Source: an uncultured Anaerolineae bacterium
Lineage (GTDB): Bacteria; Chloroflexota; Anaerolineae; Promineifilales; Promineifilaceae
Assembly (NCBI GenBank): GCA_905479495.1
Contig: CAJQMR010000002.1
Span: 310,001 to 374,000, forward strand
DNA length: 64,000 bases
Reading direction: 5' to 3'
Position numbers and translations under genes: made by a program. Shown here piece by piece: positions 50,698 through 58,741 of this stretch; within the stretch, counting starts at the first letter, position 1; the number at the start of each line of letters is the position of its first letter. The notes beneath the pieces were generated by a model. The model was not told where the DNA came from. It did no database searches and saw only the letters and a program-made list of their open reading frames with translations.

Positions 50698-51438
50698 ATG
50701 ACTTCTTTGTCTTCTCAATCCACTCTTTTAAACAAACAATTGCGCCGCACGGTGCGCGCCTGGTGGGCCGATGGCCTGTGGGATATGGCTGTAGCTGGTT
50801 TTTGCGGTCTCACGGCCGTCTGGCTCTTCCCGCTTGTGCGTGTTCTTGCGTTTCCTGCCTGGACCTGGCCCTGGCCTTTTGTTACAGAAGAAACTGTCAA
50901 TCCAATGCGGCAAGAGATTGCGCTATGGGCGTTGGGAATGTTGGCCGTTTGGGCAGTTTTCAGCTTCGTGGCTTACTGGGTCGTTAGCTGGCTTAAGCGC
51001 CGCTTCGTCGCTACCCGGCTAGGAGATGTGCGCTTCAAGTTCATTCTTCCAATAGAAAACAGAATCCTGCCCATTTTTATTGCTTCCTATTTGCTAATTA
51101 GTTTCCTTGTTATGGGACTCTTTTGGTTAACCACAGGCGGGCCGCGAATTTCCACTGCTTTTTGTGTCGTGGCTCCCGCTGCGATGCTTTTTACGATTGG
51201 TAAAATCTACGAGTTACCCCGTTACCAATGGGTTGCCGTGTTGGGCGTGGCGCTTGCGATAGGGGCAGAATTTTTTACGACAACGGCCGTTTACCTGGAA
51301 GGCCCCACCAATTTTTTAGACGTATCAGCTACTGTGGGAAATCCTTCCCTGCCGCTGCTGGTTTGGGCGGGTGTATTCTTGCTGAGCGGGTTACTCGCTT
51401 TTTACCAAACAATGAGGCTGCCCCATGTCACCGAATGA
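50698..51438 (+). CDS. hypothetical membrane protein (regulator-linked)
   Basis: 246 aa with about six predicted helices: near 25-50, 75-100, 118-142, 150-165, 175-195 and 220-240. Basic loops KRRFVATR and the N-terminal RRTVRAWW are cytoplasmic-type. The family is not recognised by eye; the arrangement with a downstream winged-helix regulator resembles transport-like two-gene regulator/membrane operons. GATAGGAG precedes the ATG; its 3' end overlaps the regulator start by 14 nt. Confidence 0.7.
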   Translation: MTSLSSQSTLLNKQLRRTVRAWWADGLWDMAVAGFCGLTAVWLFPLVRVLAFPAWTWPWPFVTEETVNPMRQEIALWALGMLAVWAVFSFVAYWVVSWLKRRFVATRLGDVRFKFILPIENRILPIFIASYLLISFLVMGLFWLTTGGPRISTAFCVVAPAAMLFTIGKIYELPRYQWVAVLGVALAIGAEFFTTTAVYLEGPTNFLDVSATVGNPSLPLLVWAGVFLLSGLLAFYQTMRLPHVTE

Positions 51439-51781
51439 GCCCGATTACACGCAGCTGGTCGAATTGGATCGCCTGGTGCATGAACCGTCGCGCCTGGCAA
51501 TTTTGGCCACGCTGGCCGGTTGCGAAAGTGCTGATTTCCAATTTTTGTTGAACACTACGGGGCTGAACAAGGGCAATCTGTCTGCCCATGCCATCAAGCT
51601 AGAGCAGGCGGGGTACGTTGCGGTGGAAAAAGGGTATAGTGGCAAATTGCCTTACACGCTCTACAAGCTAACGCAAATGGGGCGAGATGCGCTTGACCTT
51701 TACCAAGCCCAGCTCAGACAAATGCTGGCACAATTGGATAGTTCTGGCCCGACGTTAAATGCTGAACTGGGGATGGGGTAG
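51425..51781 (+). CDS. winged-helix transcriptional regulator
   Basis: 118 aa. A single winged helix-turn-helix of the PF13601/ArsR-like type: LDRLVHEPSRLAILATLAGCESADFQFLLNTTGLNKGNLSAHAIKLEQAGYVAVEKGYSGKLPYTLYKLTQMGRDAL. The recognition helix is about 42-58. No ligand-binding domain. It overlaps the membrane protein gene and probably binds the 50653-50683 operator. Confidence 0.88.
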   Translation: MSPNEPDYTQLVELDRLVHEPSRLAILATLAGCESADFQFLLNTTGLNKGNLSAHAIKLEQAGYVAVEKGYSGKLPYTLYKLTQMGRDALDLYQAQLRQMLAQLDSSGPTLNAELGMG

Positions 51782-51813
51782 CAAGCCATTTTATACGAAG
51801 GGACAAAGGGTAG

Positions 51814-51842
51814 AAGGAACAAAGAAAGCCTTTGTTCCTTTG
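51814..51842. terminator. convergent terminator hairpin
   Basis: AAGGAACAAAG / CTTTGTTCCTT stem (51814-51824 with 51830-51840) and a short T-rich end. It lies in an H-family repeat between the regulator and the nucleotidyltransferase gene (converging). Confidence 0.7.
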
Positions 51843-51879
51843 TAATAAAAACGGCCGTTTACAAGCGAAATAATTGTCC

Positions 51880-52332
51880 TTAATCGGAAGCTTGCTCAAG
51901 TGAATCAGCATCAAGCAAATCTTGCGGACGCCCTGCGGCTCGTTTAGCTTGAATGAGGTCTTCTCTGGAAATAATGGTGACTGAAACATCGTCGAATTGA
52001 ACTTCAATGCGACGCTCCCACGCCTCATCAAATTGAACGCCAGGAATGCCCATCAAAACGTCCACCCGCACCGGTGGAACGCCCATTTGGTAGAAATACC
52101 CTTCTTCGGAGAAATCTTTGGGGGACATGCCTTCAAGCGGAGCGCCAAATTCTTTTAAGGCGGCAAAAACGGCTTCGGCATTATCGGGGTGAGTGCTAAT
52201 CCAGAGGTCTAAATCTTTAGTAAAGCGGGGTTCGGTGTACTGAACAACAGCATACCCGCCAATGACCATATATTTAACGTTCTTGGCTTTGAAAAGATTC
52301 AACAGATCGCTGAAGTCGGTGTTGACGAACAT
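51880..52332 (-). CDS. nucleotidyltransferase-fold protein (DUF6036-like)
   Basis: 150 aa. An NTase core: VKYMVIGGYAVVQYTEPRFTKDLDLWIS (19-46), with GG and the catalytic DLDLWI acids, followed by a helical part and VDVLMGIPGVQF (third Asp). The proteins resemble the minimal MNT/AbiEii-like nucleotidyltransferases. It overlaps the upstream 68-aa gene by 59 nt (out of frame). Stand-alone substrates are unknown; in toxin-antitoxin modules such proteins may be antitoxins or toxins. Confidence 0.75.
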   Translation of the reverse strand: MFVNTDFSDLLNLFKAKNVKYMVIGGYAVVQYTEPRFTKDLDLWISTHPDNAEAVFAALKEFGAPLEGMSPKDFSEEGYFYQMGVPPVRVDVLMGIPGVQFDEAWERRIEVQFDDVSVTIISREDLIQAKRAAGRPQDLLDADSLEQASD

Positions 52333-52480
52333 CGTGACCTTTTACCTTGTACGCATGCACAATTAGTTCCCAGGTAGCGTCAAACCTGGCTTGGGGTGAT
52401 TGGCGTTGCCAAAACAGAAAATCGAATGAACGGTCCAGGTCTTGAAGGCGGCCTCTCCGCTCCATTTTTATTTTTTGCAT
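52274..52480 (-). CDS. small partner protein of the nucleotidyltransferase
   Basis: 68 aa from the ATG at 52480 (MQKIKMERRGRLQDLDRSFDFLFWQRQ); a TATAAT box 6 nt upstream implies a leaderless transcript. Highly basic, with an RSFDFLFWQRQSPQARFDATWELIVHAYKVKG helix-like core. Similar short proteins often precede NTase-fold genes. It overlaps that gene by 59 nt. Tentative toxin-antitoxin or assembly pair; not proven. Confidence 0.65.
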   Translation of the reverse strand: MQKIKMERRGRLQDLDRSFDFLFWQRQSPQARFDATWELIVHAYKVKGHDVRQHRLQRSVESFQSQER

Positions 52481-52486
52481 GGGTGA

Positions 52487-52492
52487 ATTATA
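52487..52492 (-). promoter_or_regulatory. extended -10 promoter, leaderless
   Basis: TGG followed by TATAAT (minus strand 52487-52492) ends 6 nt before the ATG at 52480; no good -35 is seen. Confidence 0.5.
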
Positions 52493-52540
52493 CCATACTG
52501 GATGCAAAAACGGCCGCTTCCCCCAGGAAAACGGCCGTTC

Positions 52541-52567
52541 CAATCATCAATCTCCACTCCCCAATCT
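52541..52567. repeat. AATCTCC-family repeat
   Basis: CATCAATCTCCACTCCCCAATCTC directly downstream of proS. Confidence 0.6.
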
Positions 52568-54298
52568 CTAAATCTTCTCACCCAAAAACGCCATCAGCTC
52601 ACTCAGCGGCACATCCAGCCGGTCCTTCTCGCTGCGGCGCTTCACCTCAACCTTGCCTTCCTTCAGGCCGCGCCCGCCGACGGCGATGCGCCAGGGGATG
52701 CCAATTAGATCGGCGTCGTTGAACTTGACGCCGGCGCTGCCTTCACGATCATCGTACAGCACCTCGTAACCAGCGCGGGTGAGGTCGGTGTACAGTTTTT
52801 CGGCCGCTTCGCGCACGTCGTTCCCTTTGCCCAGGTGCATCAGATGAATCTGGTAAGGGGCTACGCTGTCGGGCCAGATGATGCCGTATTCATCGTTGTG
52901 CAGCTCCACAATGGTGGCCATCAGCCGGTCCAGACCAATGCCGTAGGAGCCCATAAAAATGAACTGGGGCTGGCCGTTTTCGTCTAGATAGGTGGCGTTG
53001 GTGGCGGCGCTGTAGCGCGTGCCCAGCTTGAAGCAATGTCCTGCCTCGATGCAGCGGCGGGCTACCAGGCGGCTGCCGTTGGGCGCTTTGTGGCCCGTGT
53101 CCGCTTGGGCGATGTCTGCCATTTTGCTGATGGCATGGTCGCGCGGGTAGTTGGCCCCGGTAAAATGATAGCCAGCGTCATTGGCACCTACCACAAAGTT
53201 GCCGCCTGCCTCGATGGACAAATCGGCCAGCACATACACACCGGGCGATTGCAAATCTGGGGCGATTTCCAGACCAATTGGCGAAGCGTAGCCGGGTGTG
53301 GCTCCAGCGGCCACAATTTCTTCATCGGTGGCCGGGCGCAGCACGCCGCCGCCCAGGGCGTTGACCATTTTGACTTCGTTCACGTCCAAATCACCGCGCG
53401 CGAGACCAAAAATGAAACGGCCGTCCTTCTCTCGATCTACCGCAGGCGACCACCAGTAAAAGACGGCCTTCAGCGTCTGGCTGGTGGGCACGCCGATAAA
53501 TTCGGCTACCTGGGCGATGGTTTTGCAGTTGGGCGTTTTCACTTTGGTTAGCTCGGCCAGTTCAGCGGGCTTTTCCCCTTCGCGGATGAATTCGGCCGCT
53601 TCCACGTTGGCGGCATAGCTGCCATCCTCCGAGGTGATGTAGGTGTCTTCACCGCCTTCATGGGGCACCACAAATTCGTGGGAGGTCTTGCCACCCATCG
53701 CGCCTGTGTCGGCGTTGATGGCCACGGCAGGTGTTCCAGCCCGCTCAAAAATGTTGTAATACGCCTGGAGCATCTTGGGATAGAACTCATCCAGGGCATC
53801 TTCGCTGGTGTCCAGGCTGTAGGCATCCTTCATGATGAATTCGCGCAGACGCATCAGGCCACCACGGGCGCGGGGCTCGTCGCGGAACTTTTTGCTGATG
53901 TGGTAAACCAGCTTGGGCAGGTCACGATAGCTTTCAATCTCGCGCAGCGCCAAATCGACGACCACTTCTTCGTGGGTGGCAGAGAGAGCATATTCGCGCC
54001 CGCCGCCTGCTTTCACCTTCATGAGCACGTCCATCGTGTCCCAGCGGCCGGTGGCCTGCCAGGTGGCCGCTGGGTGAATGTTGGGCATCCACATTTCCTG
54101 CCCGCCGATGGCGTCCATCTCCTGCGCCAAAATATTCCAGATTTTGCGCAGGACACGATAGCCAAAAGGCATGTAGGTGTAGATGCCGGCCCCTAACGGC
54201 CGTACAAAATTGGCCCGGATCAGCAGCTGATGGCTGATCATTTCGGCGTCAGCCGGGGCTTCTCGTAATGTTTTTCCAAATGCTTGTGATAAACGCAT
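52568..54298 (-). CDS. proS: prolyl-tRNA synthetase
   Basis: 576 aa, class II aminoacyl-tRNA synthetase of the bacterial ProRS type with an editing insertion. Motif 2 KFRDEPRARGGLMRLREFIMKDAYSL (about 137-162), motif 3 MGSYGIGLDRLMATIVE (about 437-453), and the editing INS domain in between (about 220-400). The C-terminal anticodon-binding domain is IHLMHLGKGNDVREAAEKLYTDLTRAGYEVLYDDREGSAGVKFNDADLIGIPWRIAVG. Attaches proline to tRNA-Pro. Normal length. Confidence 0.97.
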   Translation of the reverse strand: MRLSQAFGKTLREAPADAEMISHQLLIRANFVRPLGAGIYTYMPFGYRVLRKIWNILAQEMDAIGGQEMWMPNIHPAATWQATGRWDTMDVLMKVKAGGGREYALSATHEEVVVDLALREIESYRDLPKLVYHISKKFRDEPRARGGLMRLREFIMKDAYSLDTSEDALDEFYPKMLQAYYNIFERAGTPAVAINADTGAMGGKTSHEFVVPHEGGEDTYITSEDGSYAANVEAAEFIREGEKPAELAELTKVKTPNCKTIAQVAEFIGVPTSQTLKAVFYWWSPAVDREKDGRFIFGLARGDLDVNEVKMVNALGGGVLRPATDEEIVAAGATPGYASPIGLEIAPDLQSPGVYVLADLSIEAGGNFVVGANDAGYHFTGANYPRDHAISKMADIAQADTGHKAPNGSRLVARRCIEAGHCFKLGTRYSAATNATYLDENGQPQFIFMGSYGIGLDRLMATIVELHNDEYGIIWPDSVAPYQIHLMHLGKGNDVREAAEKLYTDLTRAGYEVLYDDREGSAGVKFNDADLIGIPWRIAVGGRGLKEGKVEVKRRSEKDRLDVPLSELMAFLGEKI

Positions 54299-54361
54299 AA
54301 ATATTCCTGAGTAAGTGTGAGTTTTTTCTATTGCTCTTTTCTTTTAAGGCGGCAACGGTGA

Positions 54362-54390
54362 AGTATAGCAGTCAACAAAAGGGGCGTCAA
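54362..54390 (-). promoter_or_regulatory. proS promoter
   Basis: Minus strand: -35 TTGACG (54385-54390), 17-nt spacer, -10 TATACT (54362-54367), about 65 nt before the proS ATG. The region 54299-54598 has no other recognisable feature. Confidence 0.7.
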
Positions 54391-54598
54391 AGCGGTGAGA
54401 ATGCCTTAATTTTTCATGATTACAGGAGAAAATATACCCATTTTGGGGAGCAAACCCTTGCCAACTCGAGAATATTGATCTAACATGGTCTGCCGTTGCC
54501 TCTCGTGGCAAATTTACAGAGGCATAATTATAAAAATCTAAGCTGAACCTTTTTAGTGAGTCAGTTTGGAAATTCTATTTTGTACAAGGAAGGAAAAA

Positions 54599-54796
54599 AT
54601 GGCATACAGTTTTACAAACTCAAAAGATCGCACCTATTTCTTACACCGCAAAGACACAACGTTGAAAAACGGCCGTACCCAAACAATCTACTTCTTCGCT
54701 AAAGAAATTAAAGACGGGTCCCTGGACGCAGTTCCGGATGGCTACGTTGTTTCCGAAAGCCGCAATGGTTTGCCCGTCCTGAAGAAAGCAGGTTAA
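54599..54796 (+). CDS. small conserved-type hypothetical protein
   Basis: 65 aa from the ATG at 54599 (MAYSFTNSKDRTYFLHRK), with AAGGAAGG upstream. Two short strands FFAKEIKDGSLDAVPDGYVVSES and a C-terminal GLPVLKKAG. No family known to me, but the neat ribosome site, sensible codon usage, and following terminator support it as real. Function unknown. Confidence 0.7.
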   Translation: MAYSFTNSKDRTYFLHRKDTTLKNGRTQTIYFFAKEIKDGSLDAVPDGYVVSESRNGLPVLKKAG

Positions 54797-54916
54797 TTAC
54801 TGACCTGAACCAAGCTTGCTAAACAAGCAACTTGTGCAAAATGAGCCTTGTTTGTTTAATAAGCCAATTTTGAGTCAGTAGACCGTTCTTAAACGGTTTT
54901 GCTGGTGAAAATGAGA

Positions 54917-54946
54917 AAGCTCCAACTTTTTGTTGGGGCTTTTTTA
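54917..54946 (+). terminator. rho-independent terminator
   Basis: AAGCTCCAAC/GTTGGGGCTT stem (54917-54926 with 54932-54941) and a T-rich run. It ends the small gene's transcript. Between here and 55150 lie a dyad ATTTCCCC/GGGGAAAT (about 54980-55002) and the promoter of rplS. Confidence 0.85.
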
Positions 54947-55005
54947 TTGGCCGTTTAGGAAAGGTTTTCTCTGGCGACATTTCCCCAAATTTAAGGGGAA
55001 ATTGT

Positions 55006-55034
55006 TTGCTTGTCCGCCATTGTCGTGTTATATT
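55006..55034 (+). promoter_or_regulatory. predicted rplS promoter
   Basis: -35 TTGCTT (55006-55011), 17-nt spacer, -10 TATATT (55029-55034). The leader (about 110 nt) contains a GC-rich TAGCCC/GGGCTA hairpin near 55046-55062, possibly for autogenous control. Confidence 0.6.
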
Positions 55035-55150
55035 TCACCTTCTAGCCCGCCGCGCGGGCTATCTTTATGTGAAAGCGAAAACAAAACTTGCCTTAAGCAA
55101 AGCGCATTTGTTGAAAAAATTCGCGGAATAGAGCCGCTGGAGATGGAATT

Positions 55151-55504
55151 ATGTCTGATTTACTGCTAAAAGCCTTTGATGAAACAAAAGAATCACTGCC
55201 AGAGCTGAATGTTGGGGATGATGTCACTGTGCATGTTCGGATTAATGTGGGTGAGCGCAACGAGCGTTCCCAAATTGTGCGTGGTACCGTCATTCGCATG
55301 CGCCGTAGTGGCAACAACAGTAACTTTACTGTACGCCGTATTGCTTCCAACGGCGTCGGTGTGGAACGTACCTTTTTGCTAAATTCCCCCCGCATTGAAA
55401 AAATAGATGTCCACCGTCATGCTTACGTTCGTCGGGCGCAGCTGTATTACTTGCGCAACCGGACGGGTAAATCGGCGCGGCTGCGGGAAAAGCGCGTTTA
55501 TTAG
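55151..55504 (+). CDS. rplS: ribosomal protein L19
   Basis: 117 aa. The central GDDVTVHVRINVGERNERSQIVRGTVIRMRRSG and NFTVRRIASNGVGVERTFLLNSPRIEKIDVHRHAYVRRAQLYYLRNRTGKSARLREKR stretches match bacterial L19, located at the 30S-50S interface. It is normally next to rpsP, trmD or rnhB; none is visible here, so the L19 operon is rearranged or single. The ATG has GGAG upstream. Confidence 0.97.
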   Translation: MSDLLLKAFDETKESLPELNVGDDVTVHVRINVGERNERSQIVRGTVIRMRRSGNNSNFTVRRIASNGVGVERTFLLNSPRIEKIDVHRHAYVRRAQLYYLRNRTGKSARLREKRVY

Positions 55505-55612
55505 GATTTGATATTTTCCGCGCAACGGCCGTATCACCACTATTATTTTGGTGCGTTGGCCGAGCGCGGTGTGGTGCCGCCAAACCAGATCTATTATCTG
55601 GCACCAAAAACT

Positions 55613-55645
55613 GGGTGAAAGCATCATAGCTTTCACCCTTTTTGT
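55613..55645 (+). terminator. rho-independent terminator after rplS
   Basis: GGGTGAAAGC/GCTTTCACCC stem (55613-55622 with 55629-55638), then TTTTTG. It lies 109 nt after the stop. Confidence 0.85.
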
Positions 55646-55684
55646 TTCCTGTTTTGTCTGCAACCGCACAACCTGGAGATGGGC

Positions 55685-56446
55685 ATGATCGCAACAACAC
55701 GCAAACCATTAATTGGCTGTACAACATACCGAAAAACAGCCGGTGAATCCTCACCAATCGACATTTTAGGGCTGATGCCTTCTTATCTGGAAGCGATTGT
55801 CGCTGCTGGGGGCATTCCCGTGATGATTCCGCTGGGATTAAGCGATGATGATTTACGCGCTACCATTCAGCAGTTGGATGGTATTTTACTGCCTGGCGGT
55901 GGTGATATTGAGCCAAGCGTTTACCAGGGGCAGGGACATCCTACGGTAGGTGGCGTTGATGAAGATCGGGATCGCGTGGAAATAACGGTGGCGCAGACGG
56001 CCGTTGCCCAGCAAAAACCGCTCCTGGCCATTTGCCGTGGTTTGCAGGTGCTAAATGTTTCCTTGGGTGGTTCACTTTGGGAAGATGTAGAGCTGCTGAT
56101 GCCCCAGGCGATGCATCACGAATACGTACACAGTCATCCCCGCAACCATCTAGCCCACACAGTCACCATTGAACCAGATTCTTTATTAGCCAAACAGCTG
56201 GGGAAAACGGAAACGGCCGTTAACAGTTTGCACCATCAAGGTATCCGGCAACTGGCGACTGATTTACGGGCAACGGCCGTTGCCCCGGATGGCCTCATCG
56301 AAGGCGTGGAAGTGCTACATCATCCGTATGCAGTGGGTGTGCAGTGGCATCCAGAAAACCTCATTCATAACGTACCGCATATGCTGGGATTGTTCCGAGG
56401 TCTGGTAGAAGCTGCTGCTGCGCAGCCGGTAATCGGTTATCCGTAG
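55685..56446 (+). CDS. gamma-glutamyl-gamma-aminobutyrate hydrolase family (C26)
   Basis: 253 aa from the ATG at 55685, with GGAG 7 nt upstream. Class I glutamine amidotransferase fold: nucleophile Cys in LLAICRGLQVLNVSLGG (near 117), His/Glu in VGVQWHPENL (near 221), and LPGGGDIEPSVY (near 73). Similar to PuuD, which splits gamma-glutamyl-GABA in putrescine degradation. No other put/puu gene is near, so the natural substrate is open. The last codons (NPVIGYP-stop) run into a B-family repeat. Confidence 0.88.
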   Translation: MIATTRKPLIGCTTYRKTAGESSPIDILGLMPSYLEAIVAAGGIPVMIPLGLSDDDLRATIQQLDGILLPGGGDIEPSVYQGQGHPTVGGVDEDRDRVEITVAQTAVAQQKPLLAICRGLQVLNVSLGGSLWEDVELLMPQAMHHEYVHSHPRNHLAHTVTIEPDSLLAKQLGKTETAVNSLHHQGIRQLATDLRATAVAPDGLIEGVEVLHHPYAVGVQWHPENLIHNVPHMLGLFRGLVEAAAAQPVIGYP

Positions 56447-56470
56447 GTCAGTGATCAGTCATCAGTGGGG
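56428..56470. repeat. intergenic repeat, CAGTGATCAGTCATC family
   Basis: Begins in the last codons of the preceding gene. Confidence 0.6.
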
Positions 56471-56523
56471 AGCAAAAACGTGCGTAAGTTTTGTACCCCC
56501 AGGGTGATATAAACTCTGAAATC

Positions 56524-57267
56524 ATGATGAAATACAATAGGCACTCATGGTGGATTTTATTTATCCTTTTGTTTGCCTTGGTAGTTCATTTCGTAACAGC
56601 AGGGCGGTTTCTTCCAGGTTATGGGACTTTTTTGACAACTAGTCTGTTGTTAGGTTCAGCCTTCTTGTTATGGGATAGCTACTACTTAGCCACCTTGGAA
56701 AACACAATACACAAATTTTCAAATATTCATAGCGGTGCAGTTAAGCAGTTTAAATGTAGAGAAAATAGCGACATCACCTGTTTTTCTGCAAGAGGTAATT
56801 ATTACGGTCGGGCATTCTACATTGGGACAGAGCTTATAAGAAGGAATTATCAAGGGATGAATGTCCGACTCAAGATAGACACCCCTGTTTATGCATCTTT
56901 TGAGCTGAAGCGGAAGAAGTGGGGCAAAGTTGACCCTGATCCTTTAACCATAGCTGATGTTTACCACATTCGATTTACTCTCCCACGAACAGCGCCGGGC
57001 GTCCCTAGCTTGCACAATTCCGCACGGTTTAAAGAAGAATTTATCACGCTGATCGATCAGCAAAAGTTAGGTGTGAAACTTGCCAGGCTGGGTAAAAAAC
57101 ATCGTGACGGTCTCAACCGCTTTTATATTTATGTGGATAGCAAAAATATTGGGGTAAAGAAAGGCGTCCCGATTCGCTCGGTTGATAAGCTGGAAAATCT
57201 GATGCATTTGCTTGAGGAGTTGGCCAAGGTTATTGAAGAACTTTCCCAGAAGTACATATTTTATTAA
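56524..57267 (+). CDS. hypothetical membrane protein
   Basis: 247 aa from the ATG at 56524 (MMKYNRHSWWILFILLFALVVHFV). Two membrane helices (about 10-27 and 39-57) and a large cytoplasmic/exterior soluble part with LRLKIDTPVYASFELKRKKWGKVDPDPLTIADVYHIRFTLPRTA and a C-terminal helical LENLMHLLEELAKVIEELSQK. No family is recognised. AT-richer than its neighbours and free of ACGGCCGT, so perhaps foreign. Confidence 0.55.
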   Translation: MMKYNRHSWWILFILLFALVVHFVTAGRFLPGYGTFLTTSLLLGSAFLLWDSYYLATLENTIHKFSNIHSGAVKQFKCRENSDITCFSARGNYYGRAFYIGTELIRRNYQGMNVRLKIDTPVYASFELKRKKWGKVDPDPLTIADVYHIRFTLPRTAPGVPSLHNSARFKEEFITLIDQQKLGVKLARLGKKHRDGLNRFYIYVDSKNIGVKKGVPIRSVDKLENLMHLLEELAKVIEELSQKYIFY

Positions 57268-57305
57268 GTTATGCACACCTTCCCGAATATTAACTCTGAG
57301 ACAAC

Positions 57306-58130
57306 GTGAATAAAAAACAACCCATCGGCGTATTTGATTCTGGCGTAGGTGGCCTTTCTGTTTTGCGCCATTTGCAGGCGCAGCTGCCTGCAGAGCAGTT
57401 CATTTACCTGGCCGACCAGGGACATGTGCCTTACGGTTCTCGCTCAGCCCAGGAAATTATTCAATTTAGCCAGGGCATCACCCAATTTTTTATACAACTC
57501 AACGTTAAGGCCATTGTGATTGCCTGCAATACCGCCTCAGCTGCGGCGCTGAGCCTGCTGCGGCAGCAGTTTACTCTGCCGTTTGTGGGGATGGAACCAG
57601 CGGTGAAGCCCGCAGCCCAGCAAACCCAAAGTGGTAAAGTTGGTATTCTGGCGACGGGCGGCACCTTTGCCAGCGCCCGTTATGCGCGCCTGACGGCCCA
57701 ATATGCCCAAGGCGTGTCGGTTTGGGAAGACCCCTGCGTGGGATTGGTGCCAGAAATTGAGGCCGGGCGGCTGGATAGTCCTACCGTGCACCAAATTTTA
57801 CAGCAGGCGCTTACACCGATGCTGGTCGCTGGGGTGGATACGGTGGTGTTGGGCTGTACCCATTACCCGTTTGTGCTGCCGGTGGTAGAAGGCATCTTGG
57901 GAACGGCCGTTCCCATCATCGATCCGGCCCCAGCCGTGGCCCGGCAAACCGGCGTGGTGCTGCGCCAGCACAATTTGCTGGCTGATGGCTCACAGTCCGG
58001 CGGCGTGCGCTTCATCACCACCGGCGCGGCGGAACCGTATGCCTGGCAAGTTGAGCGGTTGTTAGGGTTAAGTGGGGTTGGGGTGGAAACGGCCGTGTGG
58101 CACGGCCACCAGTTGTCAGTAGGCTGGTAA
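57306..58130 (+). CDS. murI: glutamate racemase
   Basis: 274 aa with a GTG start. Asp/Glu racemase: IGVFDSGVGGLSVLR (6-20), first catalytic Cys in VIACNTASAAALS (near 75), second in VLGCTHYPFVLP (near 187). Makes D-glutamate for peptidoglycan. The GTG start has only weak GAG upstream. Followed by a terminator that overlaps the stop. Confidence 0.95.
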   Translation: MNKKQPIGVFDSGVGGLSVLRHLQAQLPAEQFIYLADQGHVPYGSRSAQEIIQFSQGITQFFIQLNVKAIVIACNTASAAALSLLRQQFTLPFVGMEPAVKPAAQQTQSGKVGILATGGTFASARYARLTAQYAQGVSVWEDPCVGLVPEIEAGRLDSPTVHQILQQALTPMLVAGVDTVVLGCTHYPFVLPVVEGILGTAVPIIDPAPAVARQTGVVLRQHNLLADGSQSGGVRFITTGAAEPYAWQVERLLGLSGVGVETAVWHGHQLSVGW

Positions 58131-58164
58131 TCGGTTTACGGTTTACCGATTACCGTTTTTTTTC
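58126..58164 (+). terminator. rho-independent terminator after murI (B-family repeat)
   Basis: GGTAATCGGT/ACCGATTACC (58126-58135 with 58145-58154) followed by a run of eight T. It overlaps the murI stop. It shows that a repeat of this family can be a terminator. Confidence 0.9.
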
Positions 58165-58165
58165 G

Positions 58166-58171
58166 TATAAT
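58166..58171 (+). promoter_or_regulatory. -10 box with leaderless start
   Basis: TATAAT ends 6 nt before the GTG at 58178. The -35 (TTACCG, 58143-58148) lies in the terminator arm. Confidence 0.5.
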
Positions 58172-58177
58172 CTCCCC

Positions 58178-58603
58178 GTGAGACGACGTAATCCAGACCG
58201 CTGGCGAGCAATTGTAGGACGTTTGGGGCGCGAAATGACCATCTGGTTAGCTACCGTGCGCTTCGACGGCCGTCCCCACCTGGCTCCTGTCTGGTTTATC
58301 TGGCTCGATGAAAAAATTTACTTTGCCACCGGCAGCGACACCCAAAAATTTGTCAACATGTATCGTAACCAATCCGTCTCTCTTTCCCTGCCTGATTCGC
58401 AAAGTGTGGTTATTATCGAAGGCGAGGCTCATGTGGCCGACCGCAGTACAGTAGACGTGTTGGCCGATTATTTTTATCATAAATATGAATGGGACTTTCG
58501 CTACGATGACAGCGCCACCTGGCGGCTCATTGAAGTGACGCCCTTCAAAATTTTGGTCTGGGGAGACGGCTATGATGAGATGGAGGGCATTCGGGTCCTT
58601 TAG
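58178..58603 (+). CDS. PPOX-type (pyridoxamine 5'-phosphate oxidase-like) protein
   Basis: 141 aa from the GTG at 58178. Split-barrel flavin/F420 fold: MTIWLATVRFDGRPHLAPVWFIWLDEKIYFATGSDTQKFVNMYRN, then VSLSLPDSQSVVIIEGEAHV, DATW-like SATWRLIEVTPFKILVWGD. Members are F420- or FMN-dependent reductases/oxidases. Which cofactor is used is not decided by sequence here. Leaderless start. Confidence 0.8.
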   Translation: MRRRNPDRWRAIVGRLGREMTIWLATVRFDGRPHLAPVWFIWLDEKIYFATGSDTQKFVNMYRNQSVSLSLPDSQSVVIIEGEAHVADRSTVDVLADYFYHKYEWDFRYDDSATWRLIEVTPFKILVWGDGYDEMEGIRVL

Positions 58604-58675
58604 AAACTGTTAACAAACTGATGCCTTATTCTTACGAGAATCCAATTTTTAGCGGGTAAAGTAACGGCCGTAATC

Positions 58676-58722
58676 TGCCGCAGTCTATTTTGTAGATGAA
58701 ATCCATAAAATCTGCGGCTTAA
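58676..58722. repeat. weak F-family inverted repeat
   Basis: GCCGCAGTCTATTTTGTAGA words and ATCTGCGGC at the end form an imperfect hairpin upstream of clpC. Confidence 0.5.
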
Positions 58723-58741
58723 CCAAAACAAGGAAATAAAC

